From Chionoecetes opilio (Eukaryota > Arthropoda > Malacostraca > Decapoda > Majidae), in the NCBI GenBank assembly GCA_016584305.1, contig JACEEZ010006466.1, forward strand, positions 491,001-555,000: 64,000 nt of DNA, in the 5' to 3' direction. The position numbers and the translations under genes are program-made. Positions 14,003-26,987 of this stretch are shown piece after piece (position 1 is the first letter of the stretch; the number at the start of each line of letters is the position of its first letter). Below the pieces are notes generated by a model. It was not told the DNA's origin. It saw only the letters and a program-made list of their open reading frames with translations, and did no database searches.

Positions 14003-14150
14003 TTCATTTGTCTCAGGTCGCAAGGGTCAGATGAACTCATTAATTTGAAGTCAGTCATGGTTACCAAACAAGCTTTTCATGAATTGTTTACAGGAAGCAT
14101 GTCGAGTGATGTAATCTAAGGGCACAGTGTGTTGTAGAGGAGAATGCTTA

Positions 14151-14151
14151 C

Positions 14152-14205
<54 letters not shown>

Positions 14206-14243
14206 CCCTTATCTCTCTCCCCCCCCCCTTCTCTCTCTCTCAG
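14151..14243. repeat. (CT)n microsatellite with C runs
   Basis: This CT array lies immediately 5' of the SINE at 14248. Runs of C interrupt its 3' half. Confidence 0.95.
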
Positions 14244-14247
14244 CCCG

Positions 14248-14415
14248 TCAGGGTGGCAAGGTTGGTAGAGACGTGAGTTCGCAATGTGCAGCGTCCCTGT
14301 GCATTCGGTCAGCGGTTCGAGTCCGCCTAGTTCGTGCTGACGTGGTGGCGCTTTGTATAGTCAATAACCTTGTAGTTGGTACTTGCAAAGTGTCTAGATA
14401 GGATGAAACTCTTAT
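14248..14415 (+). mobile_element. tRNA-derived SINE copy
   Basis: A box A-like TGGCAAGGTTGG (14254) and a box B GGTTCGAGTCC (14314) have the spacing of a Pol III internal promoter. A tRNA-unrelated body follows, with a tail ending CTTATCTTATCTCTC that runs into a CT microsatellite. CT arrays flank both sides. Degenerate pairing and the extra body argue against a working tRNA. Confidence 0.55.
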
Positions 14416-14422
14416 CTTATCT

Positions 14423-14460
<38 letters not shown>

Positions 14461-14473
14461 CTCTCTTCTCTCT

Positions 14474-14545
<72 letters not shown>

Positions 14546-14632
14546 CCCCTTCTCTCTCTCCCCTCCCCCTTCTCTCTCTCTCCCCCCTCTCTCTCTCTCT
14601 CCTCTCTCCTCTCTCTCTCTCTCTCTCCTCTC

Positions 14633-14678
<46 letters not shown>

Positions 14679-14680
14679 CT
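14416..14680. repeat. (CT)n microsatellite, about 260 bp
   Basis: CT dinucleotides with C and T interruptions, starting directly at the 3' tail of the SINE. Confidence 0.97.
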
Positions 14681-14871
14681 TGTATGCTAGCCAGAATGCC
14701 TGTCACTGTCTGTTTATCTTGTGATGTAGTTGTCTCACATTTTAGCCGATCGCCAGCTGGCTAACGCGTGCATACATAAAGGCTTTACTGTTGATAGGCA
14801 AGGAAGATTCTTTAGTTTGTAAGTTTCGTTTGTAATCATGCGAGAAAGATTTTTTTTTTAGATACGTTAAG

Positions 14872-15012
14872 AAAATGAAAAAGAAAAGCGTTTCTCATCT
14901 CTTATTGCTACTTAGAATTTATCAAAGGGTTTTTTACATGATTGAAAAGGCATGTAGGTGCGTGGAAAGTTATGTCTATGTAATATTGTACCCTTGCTTA
15001 TAATGATTTTTA
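14872..15012. repeat. Uninterrupted copy of a local duplication (empty site of the Tigger-like insertion)
   Basis: This 140-bp stretch (AAAGCGTTTCTCATCTC ... ATAATGATTTTT) matches the sequence on both sides of the element at 15456-17020, that is 15357-15455 joined to 17021-17062. It therefore represents the pre-insertion state of the same sequence, duplicated locally. Confidence 0.75.
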
Positions 15013-15016
15013 GAAT

Positions 15017-15325
15017 TTGTTACCTCCGCCAACGAAGTTGGAGGGGTTCTGTTTTCACCCCGATCTGTCTGTCTGTCTGTCTGTTTGTTAGTGTACATGA
15101 TTTCTCGAAAAGTTACGAATAGATTTGGACCAAACTTGGCATACCAAGTCTATTTGGTATACGGAAGAACTGATTTAATTTTGGATGAAATCTATTGACA
15201 ACTTTTTTACTTTTTTTTTTTACTTTTTTTTTATGAAATTGAATCACAACTGTTGCCATGGTTACAAATTGATGAAATATTTGGGCGGAGGTATGCGCTC
15301 TACTGAGTGCCCCCCCCCCCCTAGT
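15017..15325. mobile_element. Dispersed ACCTCCGCC-type repeat (non-autonomous element)
   Basis: It starts ACCTCCGCCAACGAAGTTGG, then has a block of CTGT/TTGT tetramers, 'TTTCTCGAAAAGTTACGA' and 'TTTGGACCAAACTTGGC', and ends GGGCGGAGGTATGCGCTCT followed by a C run and CTAGTT. Repeats of this design are scattered in many aquatic animal genomes. The 'CCTCCGCC' start and 'GGCGGAGG' near the end are inverted. I recall the family by appearance but cannot name its transposase class. Confidence 0.6.
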
Positions 15326-15455
15326 TGTTAATGTTCTTGTTTTAATGTTGTTTAGTAATGAGAAAAGCGCTTCTTATCTCTTATTGCTACTTTAAATGTA
15401 TCAAAGGGCTTTTTACGTGATTAAAAAGATACGTACGGGGGTGGAAAGTTGTGTA

Positions 15456-15846
15456 CAGTAAACCCTCTCTAATTCGAACTAATTAGGGGGAGACCTGGGT
15501 CGAATTAGCCGGAAGTCCGAATTATCCTCTAGCCCCTCCACACAATAATAAGTCACTCAAACATGCCAAAAAGCACAGATTATATTACTTGTACTCACCA
15601 AAACCAGCGTATTTATACTATAATTATAAGTACACACACTTATAATACCACATGATAATAATAATAACAATACAGATTACGGTAGAACATATACACATAA
15701 GAACTCATAAACCATCAATTTCTTACTACTTAAAGATTAGATTATACACCCACACATAATTTTCACCTTGTAATGCTTCTATCATACTCCTAAGTTAGCA
15801 TATACCTTCCTACACACACACACAGATTGAATTATATATATATACG

Positions 15847-15877
<31 letters not shown>

Positions 15878-17020
15878 TATTATATATATATATATATTAT
15901 ATATATATATATTTCTTTTCTTTTCTTCTTTTTTCTCACCTTTTCTATATATTGCAAGAGCTGTTATTGCCAAACCATTTTACTTTTAAAGGATTAAGTT
16001 TTGTCTAATTTGTGAATTTTAAGGAATACCTGGAAGTATCATGTATTGTGAATTGGCTGAAATAGGGACTTCTAATCATTGTAACTGAAAATGAAAACTG
16101 ATTCCAGATTCGTGTTCATCATGCCCGAAAACAGTTAGGAACAAATTTTCAAGCAAATATTTTTTCAAAAAATATTGCAAATTGTTCAAGGGGTTCCCCT
16201 TGAAAAATTTGCAATATTTTTAGAAAAATTAATTTGCTTGACAATTTGTTCCTAACAGTTTTCGGGCATGCTGAACACGAATCTGGAATCAGTTTTCAGT
16301 TACAATGATTAGAAGTCCCTATTTCAGCCAATTCACAATGACATACTTAAAGATATTCCTTAATTAAAAACCACAAATTAGACAAAACTTACTACAAGAC
16401 ATAAAAATATGATACGCATTGCTAGATTAATCATTACTTCAATACAATGATCAGTATTAGTATTATTAATCCCTATTTGAGCCACCCATGCGATTGTCAA
16501 AGGACTTATAAAAACCTAGGAATACTATAGCAATCCTGTGGGACTTCTAATGCCCTCCTATGACTCCTGTAGGATGCGTGAAGGAGCGAAGAGGCCCGTG
16601 AAGGACTCTGAAGGATTGTATACAAAGCGAAGGATACTTGAAGAAAATAGTTCTTCCTCTTCACATTTCCTCTCCTCCCTTTCTTCTCCTTCCTCCTCCT
16701 CTCCTCCCTTCCTTGTCACACCTCCCTCTCCCCTCCTTACTCCTCCTCGTCCCTCCTTCCCCCCCCCCCTTACTCCTCCTCTCCCCTTCTTCCGCCGCCT
16801 ATCATATTTATACGATAATTATAAATGATTATATATCAGATCACACTAGGCAGCCGTGGCACGCACCGCATGGGAGAGGTCGAACTCCCTCTAGTAAGGC
16901 TAAGGATAATTCAAACTTGCTCGAATTATGGAAAGTTATTGAAAAAATTTGAACTGGCCTGAAACAGGTCGAATTATCCGAAATTTGAATTATACGGTTC
17001 GATTTAGAGAGGGTTTACTG
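15456..17020. mobile_element. Complete non-autonomous Tigger/pogo-like DNA transposon, 1,565 bp
   Basis: The left end CAGTAAACCCTCTCTAA and the right end, reverse complement CAGTAAACCCTCTCTAA, form a terminal inverted repeat of about 24 bp. A TA duplication flanks it (15454-15455 and 17021-17022), which is the Tc1/mariner-pogo signature. The subterminal regions repeat 'TCGAATTA' and 'GAATTATCC' motifs. Inside are a (TA)n array (15831-15912) and a 396-bp palindrome (15996-16391). No transposase frame is present, so it must have been moved in trans. Confidence 0.85.
15996..16391. repeat. Internal palindrome of the Tigger-like element
   Basis: Two arms of about 195 bp meet near 16196 around CAAGGGGTTCCCCTTG. 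The left-arm text (TTTTGTCTAATTTGTG, GGCTGAAATAGGGACTTC) returns inverted on the right with a few mismatches. It would form a long hairpin in RNA or single-stranded DNA. Confidence 0.9.
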
Positions 17021-17131
17021 TATGTAATATTGTACTTTGTTTACTTGTTTATAATGTTTTTCGTCCGCCGCATATGTGTTAGTGTTGATGCAGGTGTTTT
17101 GTGCTGACGTGCATTTGTCTCCCTTCCTCAG

Positions 17132-17225
17132 GAGCGCCAGCAAGCCCGCCTCGCTGAACCGTGACCGCCTGGACGAGCAGCTTCGAGAGCACCGCCAGCT
17201 GCACTCTGACATCATGTCGCACCAG
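17132..17225 (+). CDS. shot: Spectraplakin small exon, spectrin rod
   Basis: The acceptor is CTTCCTCAG and the donor CAG|GTGAGG. One base completes the Lys codon of the exon ending at 7915, followed by 31 codons (SASKPASLNRDRLDEQ, LREHRQLHSDIMSHQ). The helix with 'LDEQLREHRQL' is typical of spectrin-repeat helix B. It enters in phase 2 and leaves in phase 0. It sits between a 9.2-kb and a 2.7-kb intron, and its donor is followed within 55 bp by a C run and a 570-bp CT array. Confidence 0.88.
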
Positions 17226-17277
17226 GTGAGGCCTTGCAGCGGTTGTGACCTTCCTTGTTTGTGTGTCAGTCATGTGT

Positions 17278-17849
<572 letters not shown>

Positions 17850-19156
17850 ACTCGGCTAATCTAATAATAAACGTCGATTAAGCCAAGTTAAGTCATTGTA
17901 AACAGACCTCTCTTTCTCCTTCGTACCCTGGGCGGCAATCTATTGGAGCGGCGCCAGGACCACTCATTAGCCAGGTCATCCTCTAGAATACCTGTCACTT
18001 GAGTCTTGTAATCTGTGCCCTCCGTCTGCCACTTGCCGCCGTAAAAAAAAGAGATCCTGGCAGCAGCGTCTTCCGGTCAGGTCATGGCGTGGAGCCCTAA
18101 GTCACGTGATTATTAGTGCTGGTGTGAGGTATAAATTAAGGCACCTGTCGCTTCTGTATTGTGTTGTGCAGATGAGGAACAGTGCGGAAACCAACCCAAC
18201 CTTCCCCCCTTTCCCCCTTCCCCCTTTCCCCCTTTCCCCCCTTCCCCCCTTCCCTTACTTCTCCTCTCCCTCCACTACATCATTACCACCACTATACCCA
18301 CTCCCTCCCTCTACCCATCCACCCATCCCTCTTTCAACACATCACCATCTCCACTCTTACTCGCTATACCTCACAACCACTTGCGCCTTTTCCACCTCAA
18401 GTTCACTCTCAACCCTCTCTCTCTCTCTCTCTCTTCCATCACTTGTCCCATTCCTCTCATCATCACTCAACCCCCTCACACCTCCTTCCACCTCCACTTA
18501 TATATTACCCTTGCTCTTTTGCCTCAACACCTCTTCCTCCTCTTCGTCCCTCACTGTTTTTTAGGCATTTCTTTATCTCCGTATATCTCTTCATCACATT
18601 TCTCCTTTTCTTCTTATCTCCCTCTTCAATCTCCTCCATTCATTCTTTTTTTGTTCCCCTGTCCTTCTCCTTTTAGCTCCTTCAAGGCGATCGTGATCTT
18701 CCTTAACTCTTCCTCATTCACATGTCTTATCGACCTTGGTTACTCCTCCGTTGCTCATCCATCCGTACCTTCCATCCATTATTTTCAACCCTTCCTCCCT
18801 CCTTTATGACTGACTATATATTCCTGTTCCTACCCTTCCCCCTACCCCTCTGTCCCTGTACCCTTCCCCCTACCCCTCTTCCCGCACCCTTGCCCCTACC
18901 CTACGAATATGTTAGGGCTGCCAACTGCCACTTGCCGTCTCCCGCACCCATGCACATTCCTGTCTGCCCCTTTCCAGCAGTTATGAGTTGTGCCTCAGGT
19001 TCAAACTCGCCCCTAATCCATACTGCAAACATTCTCTGAAAATCCTCGCGACTCGTTTTAGCGAACTTGTAATTGTGCGCTCATGGTGGAAAATGAGAAA
19101 CGGATGCAATGTGGTGACAGGAGGGATTGTTTTGCTCGGTGACAATAATAGAAGAC

Positions 19157-19275
19157 ATGATTTGAGGTACTTATGGCGGGAAAAACAAACGGTGAGTGAC
19201 GTGTTGGCAAAATGATGATGAAAATGATTTGAGGTACTTATGGCGGGAAAACAAATGGTGGGAGTGACGTGTTGG
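19157..19275. repeat. Tandem duplication, 67-bp period
   Basis: The string GATTTGAGGTACTTATGGCG with its GTGAGTGACGTGTTGG-like end occurs at 19157-19207 and again at 19224-19275 with a few differences. Confidence 0.85.
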
Positions 19276-19934
19276 AGCAGCTTCCCGCCAGTCTTGAAAA
19301 CGAACGAGTTGTCGCGGATGTCGTCAAGTTTCTGGGTTTTGCATCTCATGCCAGATGACTCGCCCTTCCCGTGTGCACCATTATTCGAGGAACCTTACTG
19401 GCGGGACAAAATTTTATATACTCTGTCACATGTAGATTCTCATTCTGATTACTCATTTTCTCTACCTCAAAAAAATTACGAAGATATATTTTCTTCCAAT
19501 AGAAACAAATTTGTATTATTTTTCGAATAGTAAAAAAAGAAAAAAAATGCTCGTCATGACCCAACCGTTTTGAGACTGTTTTAAGCATTACTTCCGGCTC
19601 GAGAACCTTGGACCAAACGTATTATTCCGAGACGTGACGGCCCCAGGTGGAGGCAGGCGGGGCAATGGCGCGTGACTGCCGCCCCCCATTAGGGGTGTAG
19701 CTCTACCCCCCCCTCCCCCCGCGCCCCCCTTGGCTGTTGCTTCGACCTTGCTGGGTCATCGGCATCCAACTTGTTCATATTCCTTGTTTATTTCGACCAT
19801 AAATTAGCCTGGTTTTTTTTTATGTTTTTATTTTTGTATTACATAATGGGTGTATTACTGAATGTTTCTTTCCATTCCTTTTACTTTTTTCCCCCCCTTC
19901 CAACACTCATCTTTTATTATTTCCTGTCCTGCAG

Positions 19935-20041
19935 ACGTCGGTGGTGCGCATCAACGACTCTGCCGAGGCGCTGCTCACCTCCGCCTCCAACGTGCGCGTG
20001 GCCAAGAAGATCGAGACCAAACTGCGGGAGCTGAACACAAA
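19935..20041 (+). CDS. shot: Spectraplakin small exon, spectrin rod
   Basis: The acceptor is TCCTGCAG. There are 35 codons plus two bases, and the donor is AA|GTGAGT (phase 2 out). The sequence TSVVRINDSAEALLTSA then KKIETKLRELNTK forms spectrin-repeat helices B and C. The split final Lys/Asn-position codon is completed by the G at 36062, across a 16-kb intron. It is high in G+C, like its neighbours at 17132 and 36062, in contrast to the A/T-rich introns. Confidence 0.88.
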
Positions 20042-20609
20042 GTGAGTATTGCAACCCCTCCACAGCTGTGCCCACACCTGTGCTCACGTGAACACTAGTG
20101 GTCTGTTCTTTCCTCCAAATGTTTACTTACCCACATGTGTTTTTCTTGCTACACCATCTCTTGCAGTCTTATAAACACACATACATTGTAACTATTCTTT
20201 CGTGATAGAAGCAGTAATGTAATATTCATGTTTCACGTATTGACACATAACACCGGGATGGCCGCGCCAGGTGATAGCAAGGCCTTCCTTCCCCTCACTG
20301 GTATTGACGCTGCTGGTTACATGAGTGGCAAGGAAACAATTAAATGATGTTGTTTCTATCGTTTTCAAACTTTTCATCGCTGTTGATACAAATATACTAC
20401 ACACAAAACTGCTATTTCTGGAATGTATGAATTTGTCTTGAGCGGCACCTGCTATAATAACAGGTGCGCGACACAGGTGAGGAGGGAATCCAGGTGTGCC
20501 GACCGTGTGGGTGGTGAGGGGGGGGCACCGCAGGAAAAGCAGTCATGGATATTTTTAGTTGTGGTGATGATGTCCGGGGTGTCTTTCCTGGGTACACCAT
20601 GCCGCACAA

Positions 20610-20912
20610 AACACACACACTAACACCAACAAAGAACACACGAACACAAACACCACCCCCAGAACAACCACACCCCACACACACACGCACACACACACAC
20701 ACACACATACACCATATCCACCAACACACACGACAACACACACACTACACACACACACACACAACACACACACACACACACATCCACACACGCACACCAA
20801 AACACACACCACACACACACAACCACCACACACACACACACACACAAACACAACACACACACACACACCCCACACACACACACCACCACACACACACAAC
20901 CACACACACACA

Positions 20913-20954
<42 letters not shown>

Positions 20955-21016
20955 CACACACACACACACACACACACACAACACACACACACACACACCA
21001 CACACACACACACACA

Positions 21017-21060
<44 letters not shown>

Positions 21061-21089
21061 ACACCACACACACACACACACACACACAC
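20610..21089. repeat. (CA)n degenerate microsatellite, about 480 bp
   Basis: CA dinucleotides broken by single extra C or A bases and by CCA steps, so that every frame stays open on both strands. It joins directly to the CT array at 21090. Confidence 0.97.
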
Positions 21090-21265
<176 letters not shown>

Positions 21266-22235
21266 AACTAGTAGCAACTGTGCAAAATCAATTTCTTCCT
21301 CGAAAACTATTTAATCAACAAACTTACAACATTCAGTGGGTCGTCTTACGTGCTGACAAGGCCGCTACCCCATCCTATCTGTTTCCATCCAGGCAGTATT
21401 TCAGTAGCTCCTGACCACCGTTATCTGAACCTGTGCCAATCAGAGGCCCTGTCAGGAGGCCCTTGTCTGTTGTTTGTAAATTGTCGTGAGGAAGATGACG
21501 TCGCGTGTTGCTTCCTCTATATCTGTCCTGGGCGGATCTGTCGGAGTCTTGTCGACAGGTTGTCAGGGTAGCATTGTCGAGGATGGATTGTTATGCAATT
21601 TCTTGTAATTCTATGTTAAGGGAATAGGAGCACGGTATTGTGCATGGAGAAAAGGGGAATACTAAGAAGGACAGGAATTAATAGGAGAGCAGGAGAGAGA
21701 GCAAAATATACCGGCATCTAATACAAGTTCTCCACGGGTTGAGTAGGTATATAAAAATGATAGATGTCTTAGATCATGGAGGTGAATTAAAGCGAAGGTC
21801 TCACAGATGAGCAGATGTTGAAAGGAGACTAGCTGAAGAAAGGGACGATTATCATTTTGCGTTAAGAGAAAAGTTATTAATTTGGTTGGTTCATGCCATC
21901 GCTATCACTTCTATCACTTCTATCGCTATCACTTATAGGCGTGTAGGGATGTAGAACGCAGAGTATGGGTGACCTTGGCGCTGCACACTGCTCTCCCTGA
22001 CCCACTGATAACCATCTCGCGAGTTTGTTAATAAATTCACGGTATAACACAAGTCATGCCGGGCCAGGTATAAATAAATGATGAGTACGCATATGTATAC
22101 CTCATTGGTCATCGGCAAGGCAACGCTGAAACTGAAAACTGTGGGGAGCAGAAAATGGTCCTGATACCGAATGTAAACAAGTGCGGTGTTTGCATAATGA
22201 AAACAGCCTTAGTGGGGTGAGGCAGGAGAGCAGCG

Positions 22236-22253
22236 TGGCGGTAGCTGGACCTG

Positions 22254-22297
<44 letters not shown>

Positions 22298-22457
22298 GTG
22301 CATGTGTGTGTGGTGTGTGTGTGTGTGTGTGTGTTTGTGTGTGCGGTATGCTGGACCTGTTGTGTGTGTGTGTGGCGGTATGCTGGACCTGCTGTGTGTG
22401 TGTGTGTGTGTGTTGTGTGTGTGTGTGTGTGTGTGGTGTGTGTGTGTGTGTGTGTAC
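22236..22457. repeat. Composite (GT)n minisatellite with GCTGGACCTGCTG units
   Basis: The spacer GCGGTA(TG)CTGGACCTG(C/T)TG occurs three times (about 22237, 22343 and 22375), each followed by a GT array of different length. Confidence 0.85.
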
Positions 22458-23199
22458 GCGGTGTGGACACAGCTGGCCGTAGAGAGTTTTCTGCCGCTCA
22501 GACTTAAAAGTATAAAGCGGGGCAAGAGGGAAGTGCAAGTCGACCATTGAGGAAAGAAATTTCACTTGTTTGCACAACATTCTTTGTATATTTTAAGTCG
22601 CATCACACGTCACTGACGTCAAGTCATACGAGGGAAGGATCTTGACGTGTTAAACGAAACGCTCATGAGGAACAAGTGGGGGAGTGTGCCAGGCCGACGT
22701 GTTGTGGGTTGTCGGGAGGGTGACAAAGGTGCCAGGTGGAGGGGGGGTCGGTGGGGAGGCCTCACCCCTCCCCGCCAACACCAGTGCATCCAAACAGATT
22801 AAGTTAAACGAGGTGACACAAATATGCCACTTGCTTCGTCCTGTTAAGTCTTGTATTATGCTGACGTTCAGGAAAAATTCTTCTATCCTGTCTGGCTTAA
22901 AATGACAAAAGTATATTTCGAGGTGTCTTGCTGATTAGTTGTGGTGCGCATTATGGACCAGACGCGTGCTTTCCAATGCAATAAAATCAGTTGGGCGCAT
23001 CATGAAAAGCGAGATGCCTGCTGCTCGGGCCGTCACGACTTTCCTTACCAGTGTTATCAGTGTGTGTTTATTAACAGTGTTCAATTACCTAAATAGAACG
23101 ACCACGTACGGTTAAGATGATTGTGCTTGCGGCGGTGTATAAATAGTCAAGTGGGAGTTAGATTTCGAGGCAGGCACGGACAGGAAAGCTCTTGACGGG

Positions 23200-23227
23200 G
23201 GGAGAGAGAGAGAGAGAGAGAGAGAGA
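23200..23227. repeat. (GA)n microsatellite
   Basis: A short GA array. A second short one lies at 23543-23570. Confidence 0.9.
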
Positions 23228-23542
23228 ATAATAAACCTAATAATAATATTGTAAAGCATCTCACTTGAATTCTGTAATAAAAGCTTTTCTACATCTTTAC
23301 ATGTTTCTATGGAAAGCAAGATTTATTTGTTTTCATATATAGTTTTCACTGTAGCGTGGCGGTCGTGAGAAGCGGCCGTTGATGCGTTTTATTTTAGGAG
23401 TCTGAGAATGGCCCACTTGATCGTTTTAGACTCTCGTGTCCAGGAATCATGAACGTGTTGGCAGCCGAGTGATCGCTGGCCACTCCTCCACCTGTTGTAC
23501 CGGGATCAAACACCGGGAGAGAAGAGAGGAAGGTCCACGTGA

Positions 23543-23573
<31 letters not shown>

Positions 23574-24209
23574 AAATCTTGCATAGGAGGTCGATAGGTG
23601 AAGCACGTATATCAGTGAAGATCTTAATGTAGTGGCAAATATAAACCATTGGTTAAAATAAGGAAGGGACTCGATTTAGTTAACGTCATAAACTGTTTTG
23701 GAACCTTGCTTCATGGTTCATGCATTGTAAGTCAGTTTGGAAAGTAGTTGTGTGCGGTAGAATTATAATGAGGCGCGAGATGTGTAGGCGGCTGCGGGGG
23801 CGCATGGGTGGGTGGGTGGGAGGGCGGGGGCGTGTGGGTGGGTGGATGGGTGGGTAGGTTTGAGGCGGCAGGAGGTATGCCTGAATTAAGGTGCATGGCC
23901 AATATATACACGTACCAGCATACTTTACGTTCTCAGTAAAGCAAAAGGTCAAGGTTTATGAGGTAAAGGAGTGGTGGTGTGGGTGTATGTATGTGTGTGG
24001 GAGGGTGGGTGGCGTGGGCGAGGCTGTTGCTATGAGTGTGGGCGGGGAGGATGAGTGTATAGGTCAGGTGAGAGCATAGGCGGTGATGAGGCTGTTTTGT
24101 GTTGGGAGTGGGCGAAGCATTGCAGATGTGGGTTGTGGACGGGTGCGGGTACTGGTGAAGGTCAGGGTGTGTGTGGGTTGTCACGTGGTAATGTGATAAG
24201 AGGCGTGTT

Positions 24210-24262
24210 GTTGTGTGTGTGTGTGTGTGTGTGTCTGCGTGTGTGTCTGCGTGTGTGTGTTG
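24210..24262. repeat. (GT)n microsatellite with CTGCGTGT steps
   Basis: A short GT array with the octamer CTGCGTGT repeated near its 3' end. Confidence 0.9.
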
Positions 24263-25127
24263 GCGTGGCAGTGTTAAGCCGGTGTTGGTTTTACTCATAA
24301 AACTTTAATTACTTGCACTAATTTTGCACTAATTTTGTTGTTACTCAGGCGTTACCATAAATAGAAGAAAATTGGGTAACACAATATTCAGCCACTTTTA
24401 CTTGTGTTTGATTTTATGATATTTATACAAGCTCACTGCACGCCCTTGCCTCGGCACGTGACTGTCTCCAAGCCACGGTGCACTGCCCGCGGCTGGGTGT
24501 GCGACAGGTGTACGTACTTATTAGGTGGGTGTTCACCTTGCGGGTGTTTTCCCACTCAGGGAGCCCCGAGACGGGATGGTATGCATGTTATTATGTCGTG
24601 AGACCTTCATCACCCGCGGCCCAGGCTATGCACGGCACGCCAGACAAGGTGCCTCAGGTGCCTCGTTATGGACACAGCGCGAGTCTTTTCACGTCTTGCC
24701 GAGTGTGACCAGACTTGATTGTAAACGTTAAATTAAATGAAACTCAAACCGCCCTTCATTCTACTTCCTAGCTCTCGTGACCTCTCATGACCTCTTCCTA
24801 GCTCTCGTGACCTGTGGCTCACGTGATCTTAATGGACCTCAGGATACTATTATGGAATTAGACGGTTGCCGGTTGCTGTAGTGGTTATGCAAGCCCCGTC
24901 CTGGACGTCCTGGGTATTTACTCTCTAAAAGTATAAGGAAAATTCTTATGATAATGTTTCGTCAAGAAATGTGTGTGTGTGTGTTTGTTAAGCTTTGGTG
25001 TGTGTTAAATGTGAGTCACATAAATAATTAAGAAAATGTATTTCATTATCGTGGCTGTATATTATTATAAGAGAGGAACAAAAGTGAGACATGTAAATAA
25101 TCATACCTATACTCCGCACCTCACTCC

Positions 25128-25335
25128 CTTTCTCTCCACTCCCATTTCTCTCCACTCCATTTCTCTCCACTCCATTTCTCTCCACTCCATTTCTCTCCAC
25201 TCCATTTCTCTCCACTCCATTTCTCTCCACTCCATTTCTCTCCACTCCCTTTCTCTCCACTCCCTTTCTCTCCACTCCATTTCTCTCTACTCCATTTCTC
25301 TCCACTCCATTTCTCTCCACTCCATTTCTCTCCCC
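25128..25335. repeat. 15-bp tandem repeat, about 14 copies
   Basis: The unit TTTCTCTCCACTCCA is repeated with only a few changes (CCATT to CCCTT, TCCAC to TCTAC). A period of 15 keeps frames open on both strands, giving repetitive peptides that I do not regard as genes. Confidence 0.95.
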
Positions 25336-25611
25336 TCCACCGCACCTCTACGCTCACCCACTTTCTTCTTTCTTTACCTTTTTTCCCGCACCTGATGTTA
25401 CCCATTCCTCAACACACCCACACACGCCCTCACTATACACCCCCACCGTGCCGCACCCAAACACACCCATACTCATACCTCCATATGCCACCATCCATCA
25501 CCACCACCTGATGTTCATTCATATCCTCCTTTACCCCACCATTCTTAAACCGCGTCTTAGACCAAACATTTCACTGGTCTGCCTTCAGGTGTCATAACTA
25601 TTAGCAACATC

Positions 25612-25820
25612 TTAACCCCTTGACTCCCAAATTTTTCCTTTGCTATATAAAATCGTCTGTTGTTAGCCATAAAATTACGAAAAGTGACAATATACCAAAT
25701 AGATAGTGGACAAGGATACTAAACAGGTCATATCTATAAAATGTTGCTTATATTCACTAAAAATCGTCTAATGGTACCCAGATTGCAATGGAAATAACGT
25801 TCTGGGTCTCAAGAGGTTAA
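25612..25820 (-). mobile_element. TTAA-flanked piggyBac-like MITE, copy 1
   Basis: About 209 bp bounded by TTAA (25612-25615 and 25817-25820), with inverted ends TTAACCCCTTGA and TCAAGAGGTTAA. Its interior matches the copies at 50163 and 63629 in reverse orientation (for example TTACGAAAAGTGAC against GTTACTTTTCGTAA). TTAA target duplication with C-rich ends is the hallmark of piggyBac elements. It has no coding capacity. Confidence 0.8.
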
Positions 25821-26938
25821 AAAAAACATATATGTCCTCGTTTCCTCCCCGACGCCTTTCCCTCACTCACCCAGCGCTGCGGCCACACCCAAACACACAC
25901 CATCTATCTTTGGTAGTCGTTATATATTCATCCATCATTCAACCCCATTGTTAGCTCGGCCCGTAGCCATGACCATTTTTTACGCTTACGTATGCAGCAG
26001 ACCTAACCAGAGTTTTGAATGGGAGAACAATCAATAATTTTTCATGGAGTAATGATACCTAACAAGTTAACGCTCACTACCTGTCAGATCCACCATCTTT
26101 AGAGCAGTCTTTTCAAGGTCTTGCTGGACATAGAACAGGTTAGACCCTTGTAGTTTTGTCCATTTGAGGGTATAAAGAGAGACTCAATTATTAAGTCGAA
26201 ATTGTGTTTGCACCGAATGCCCCCGTCCGCCACCTTTCGTTAGTTTTTGCCCAGGTTAGGTTCGGTTTGTTCAGTGCATTAAAGTCGATTTTTGGTTCTT
26301 CTGAGATAATAGAGAGCATACTAATAGTAGGGTAAGTAGGCTAAGAGATAATAGAGTAGCATAGTAAAGCTGGAATGTTGTTGTGCTGGGACTCGGTGGA
26401 GGTGCCAGTGTGGTAATTATGGTGGGGAAGCGGCGAGATTACCTATACCAACCTACTACTCGCTACTGCCTACCTATACTTACCTACCTACCTATACTTA
26501 CCTATTACCTACCTACTCGCCACCCGTTTGCCGCTTTTTTTCTTTTTCTTTTTATTATTTTTCCTAATGCTTTCCTTAAGAGAGAAGCACGGGCTAAATA
26601 GAAAGCCCGTCAGAGTGTTCGGTATTTATAAGTGTTAACGGGGGGGAGGGTACGAGGAAACAAGGGCAGGGAGCGTAGGTAAAGGAGAGGAGGCTATGTG
26701 GTGGGGCGGCCGCAGGACTTCTCGCCAGACACTGCTCTCGAGTGTCATCCCGGGGTTGATTTAGTACCTTTATCAATGCTCCATTTTTTCGTGTATTTGT
26801 TTTCTACATTGCTAAGCATTGTCTCATCCTCCATTTCTTCACTCAAATGGTTAATTTCTTTATTGCATCGTTTTGAACCTTGCCTCCTTCTCCTCTCAAT
26901 CTTATAAATCTTCACACAAATTATAAGTTTCTTTTTTG

Positions 26939-26987
26939 CCTCCTCCTCCTCCTCCTCCTCCTCCTCCTCCTCCTCCTCCTCCTCCTT
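26939..26987. repeat. (CTC)n trinucleotide microsatellite
   Basis: About 16 CTC units. A looser CTC-rich stretch lies at 27600-27680. Confidence 0.95.

Noticed and set aside
18190..18700. Pro/Ser/Leu-rich open frames on the + strand
   Set aside because: They overlap each other in all three frames in C/T-biased low-complexity DNA, which explains the lack of stops without any gene.
24860..24925. tRNA-like segment with a GTAGTGGTTATGC string
   Set aside because: Only a weak box A resemblance. No box B or pairing arms could be found.
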